The notes beneath the pieces are model-generated. The model ran no database searches. It was not told the DNA's origin and saw only the letters and a program-made list of their open reading frames with translations. From contig JBGMRJ010000077.1 of assembly GCA_048061315.1 (NCBI GenBank), positions 1-13,784 of the forward strand: a DNA stretch of 13,784 bases, in the 5' to 3' direction. The position numbers and the translations under genes were made by a program. Below are positions 13,740 through 13,784 of the stretch, one piece after another; positions within the stretch are counted from its first letter, which is position 1, and every line of letters begins with the position of its first letter. This stretch comes from CAYQUC01 sp048061315. GTDB lineage: Bacteria > Pseudomonadota > Gammaproteobacteria > UBA6429 > Thiohalophilaceae.

Positions 13740-13784
13740 GGATTGCACCATTTAACTTAAAACGTATGTACAACACTATGTGTA
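13740..13784. other. Right edge, no feature seen
   Basis: The last 45 nt after the structured element are AT-rich with no gene, promoter or repeat that I can support. The stretch 13532-13626, between the MITE and the structured element, is likewise without a supportable feature. Confidence 0.6.

Noticed and set aside
13532..13784. attC site or tRNA-like element in the right-end structure
   Set aside because: The arms lack RYYYAAC/GTTRRRY cores at the ends, and no cloverleaf with acceptor and T-loop consensus can be drawn.

Overview
The window reads as a stretch of AT-rich gammaproteobacterial chromosome, probably from a sulfur-globule-forming sulfur oxidiser (Beggiatoa/Thiothrix-like). This assignment is an inference. 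It rests on a secreted Gly/Asn/Trp/Tyr-rich protein with the architecture of sulfur globule envelope proteins, a chromosomal-type integron integrase, and RND, sigma54 and FNR signatures. Four runs of exactly 100 N (4265-4364, 5501-5600, 8957-9056, 11161-11260) are scaffold placeholders. Four genes cross them, and in three of these the reading frame is not kept across 100 N, so true gap sizes are unknown.

Left end (1-2078): an integron platform. An integron integrase with an extra N-terminal domain of about 136 residues is on the + strand. A divergent region (504-671) holds an attI-like recombination point, an intI promoter and an outward cassette promoter. The first cassette gene (1-503, minus, cut by the window edge) encodes a protein with a HEPN-like Rx4H motif.

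Centre (2082-11781): ten tightly packed minus-strand genes that look like one operon. In order of transcription they are a periplasmic adaptor and RND permease (with a long Lys-rich tail), a membrane-anchored Met/Pro/Trp repeat protein, a small secreted Tyr/Pro-rich protein, the sulfur-globule-like protein, a ParA-family ATPase, a membrane-anchored TPR-like protein, a membrane-anchored DUF302 protein, a single-pass coiled-coil protein with a Gly/Pro tail, and a two-TM protein that ends 3 nt from the convergent integrase stop.

Control region (11782-12046): a near-consensus sigma54 -24/-12 promoter faces the operon, with an IHF box, palindromic GTTGCAAC-type enhancer sites and a perfect FNR box behind it. 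The divergent gene (12047-13390, +) is a PAS-AAA+-Fis-HTH sigma54 activator with an intact GAFTGA loop, and is the obvious regulator. The sgp-like gene has its own leader with the strongest Shine-Dalgarno of the window and a predicted H-type pseudoknot.

Right end (13391-13784): no protein gene. It contains a 124-bp MITE-like element with 15-bp inverted ends starting GTAA and a perfect 8-bp target duplication (IS66-like), then a 113-nt long-stem structure carrying two GGA hairpin loops that resemble CsrA/RsmA binding sites.

Working model (inference): a redox-controlled, sigma54-driven operon builds, exports and perhaps positions a protein-coated inclusion, most likely the sulfur globule.
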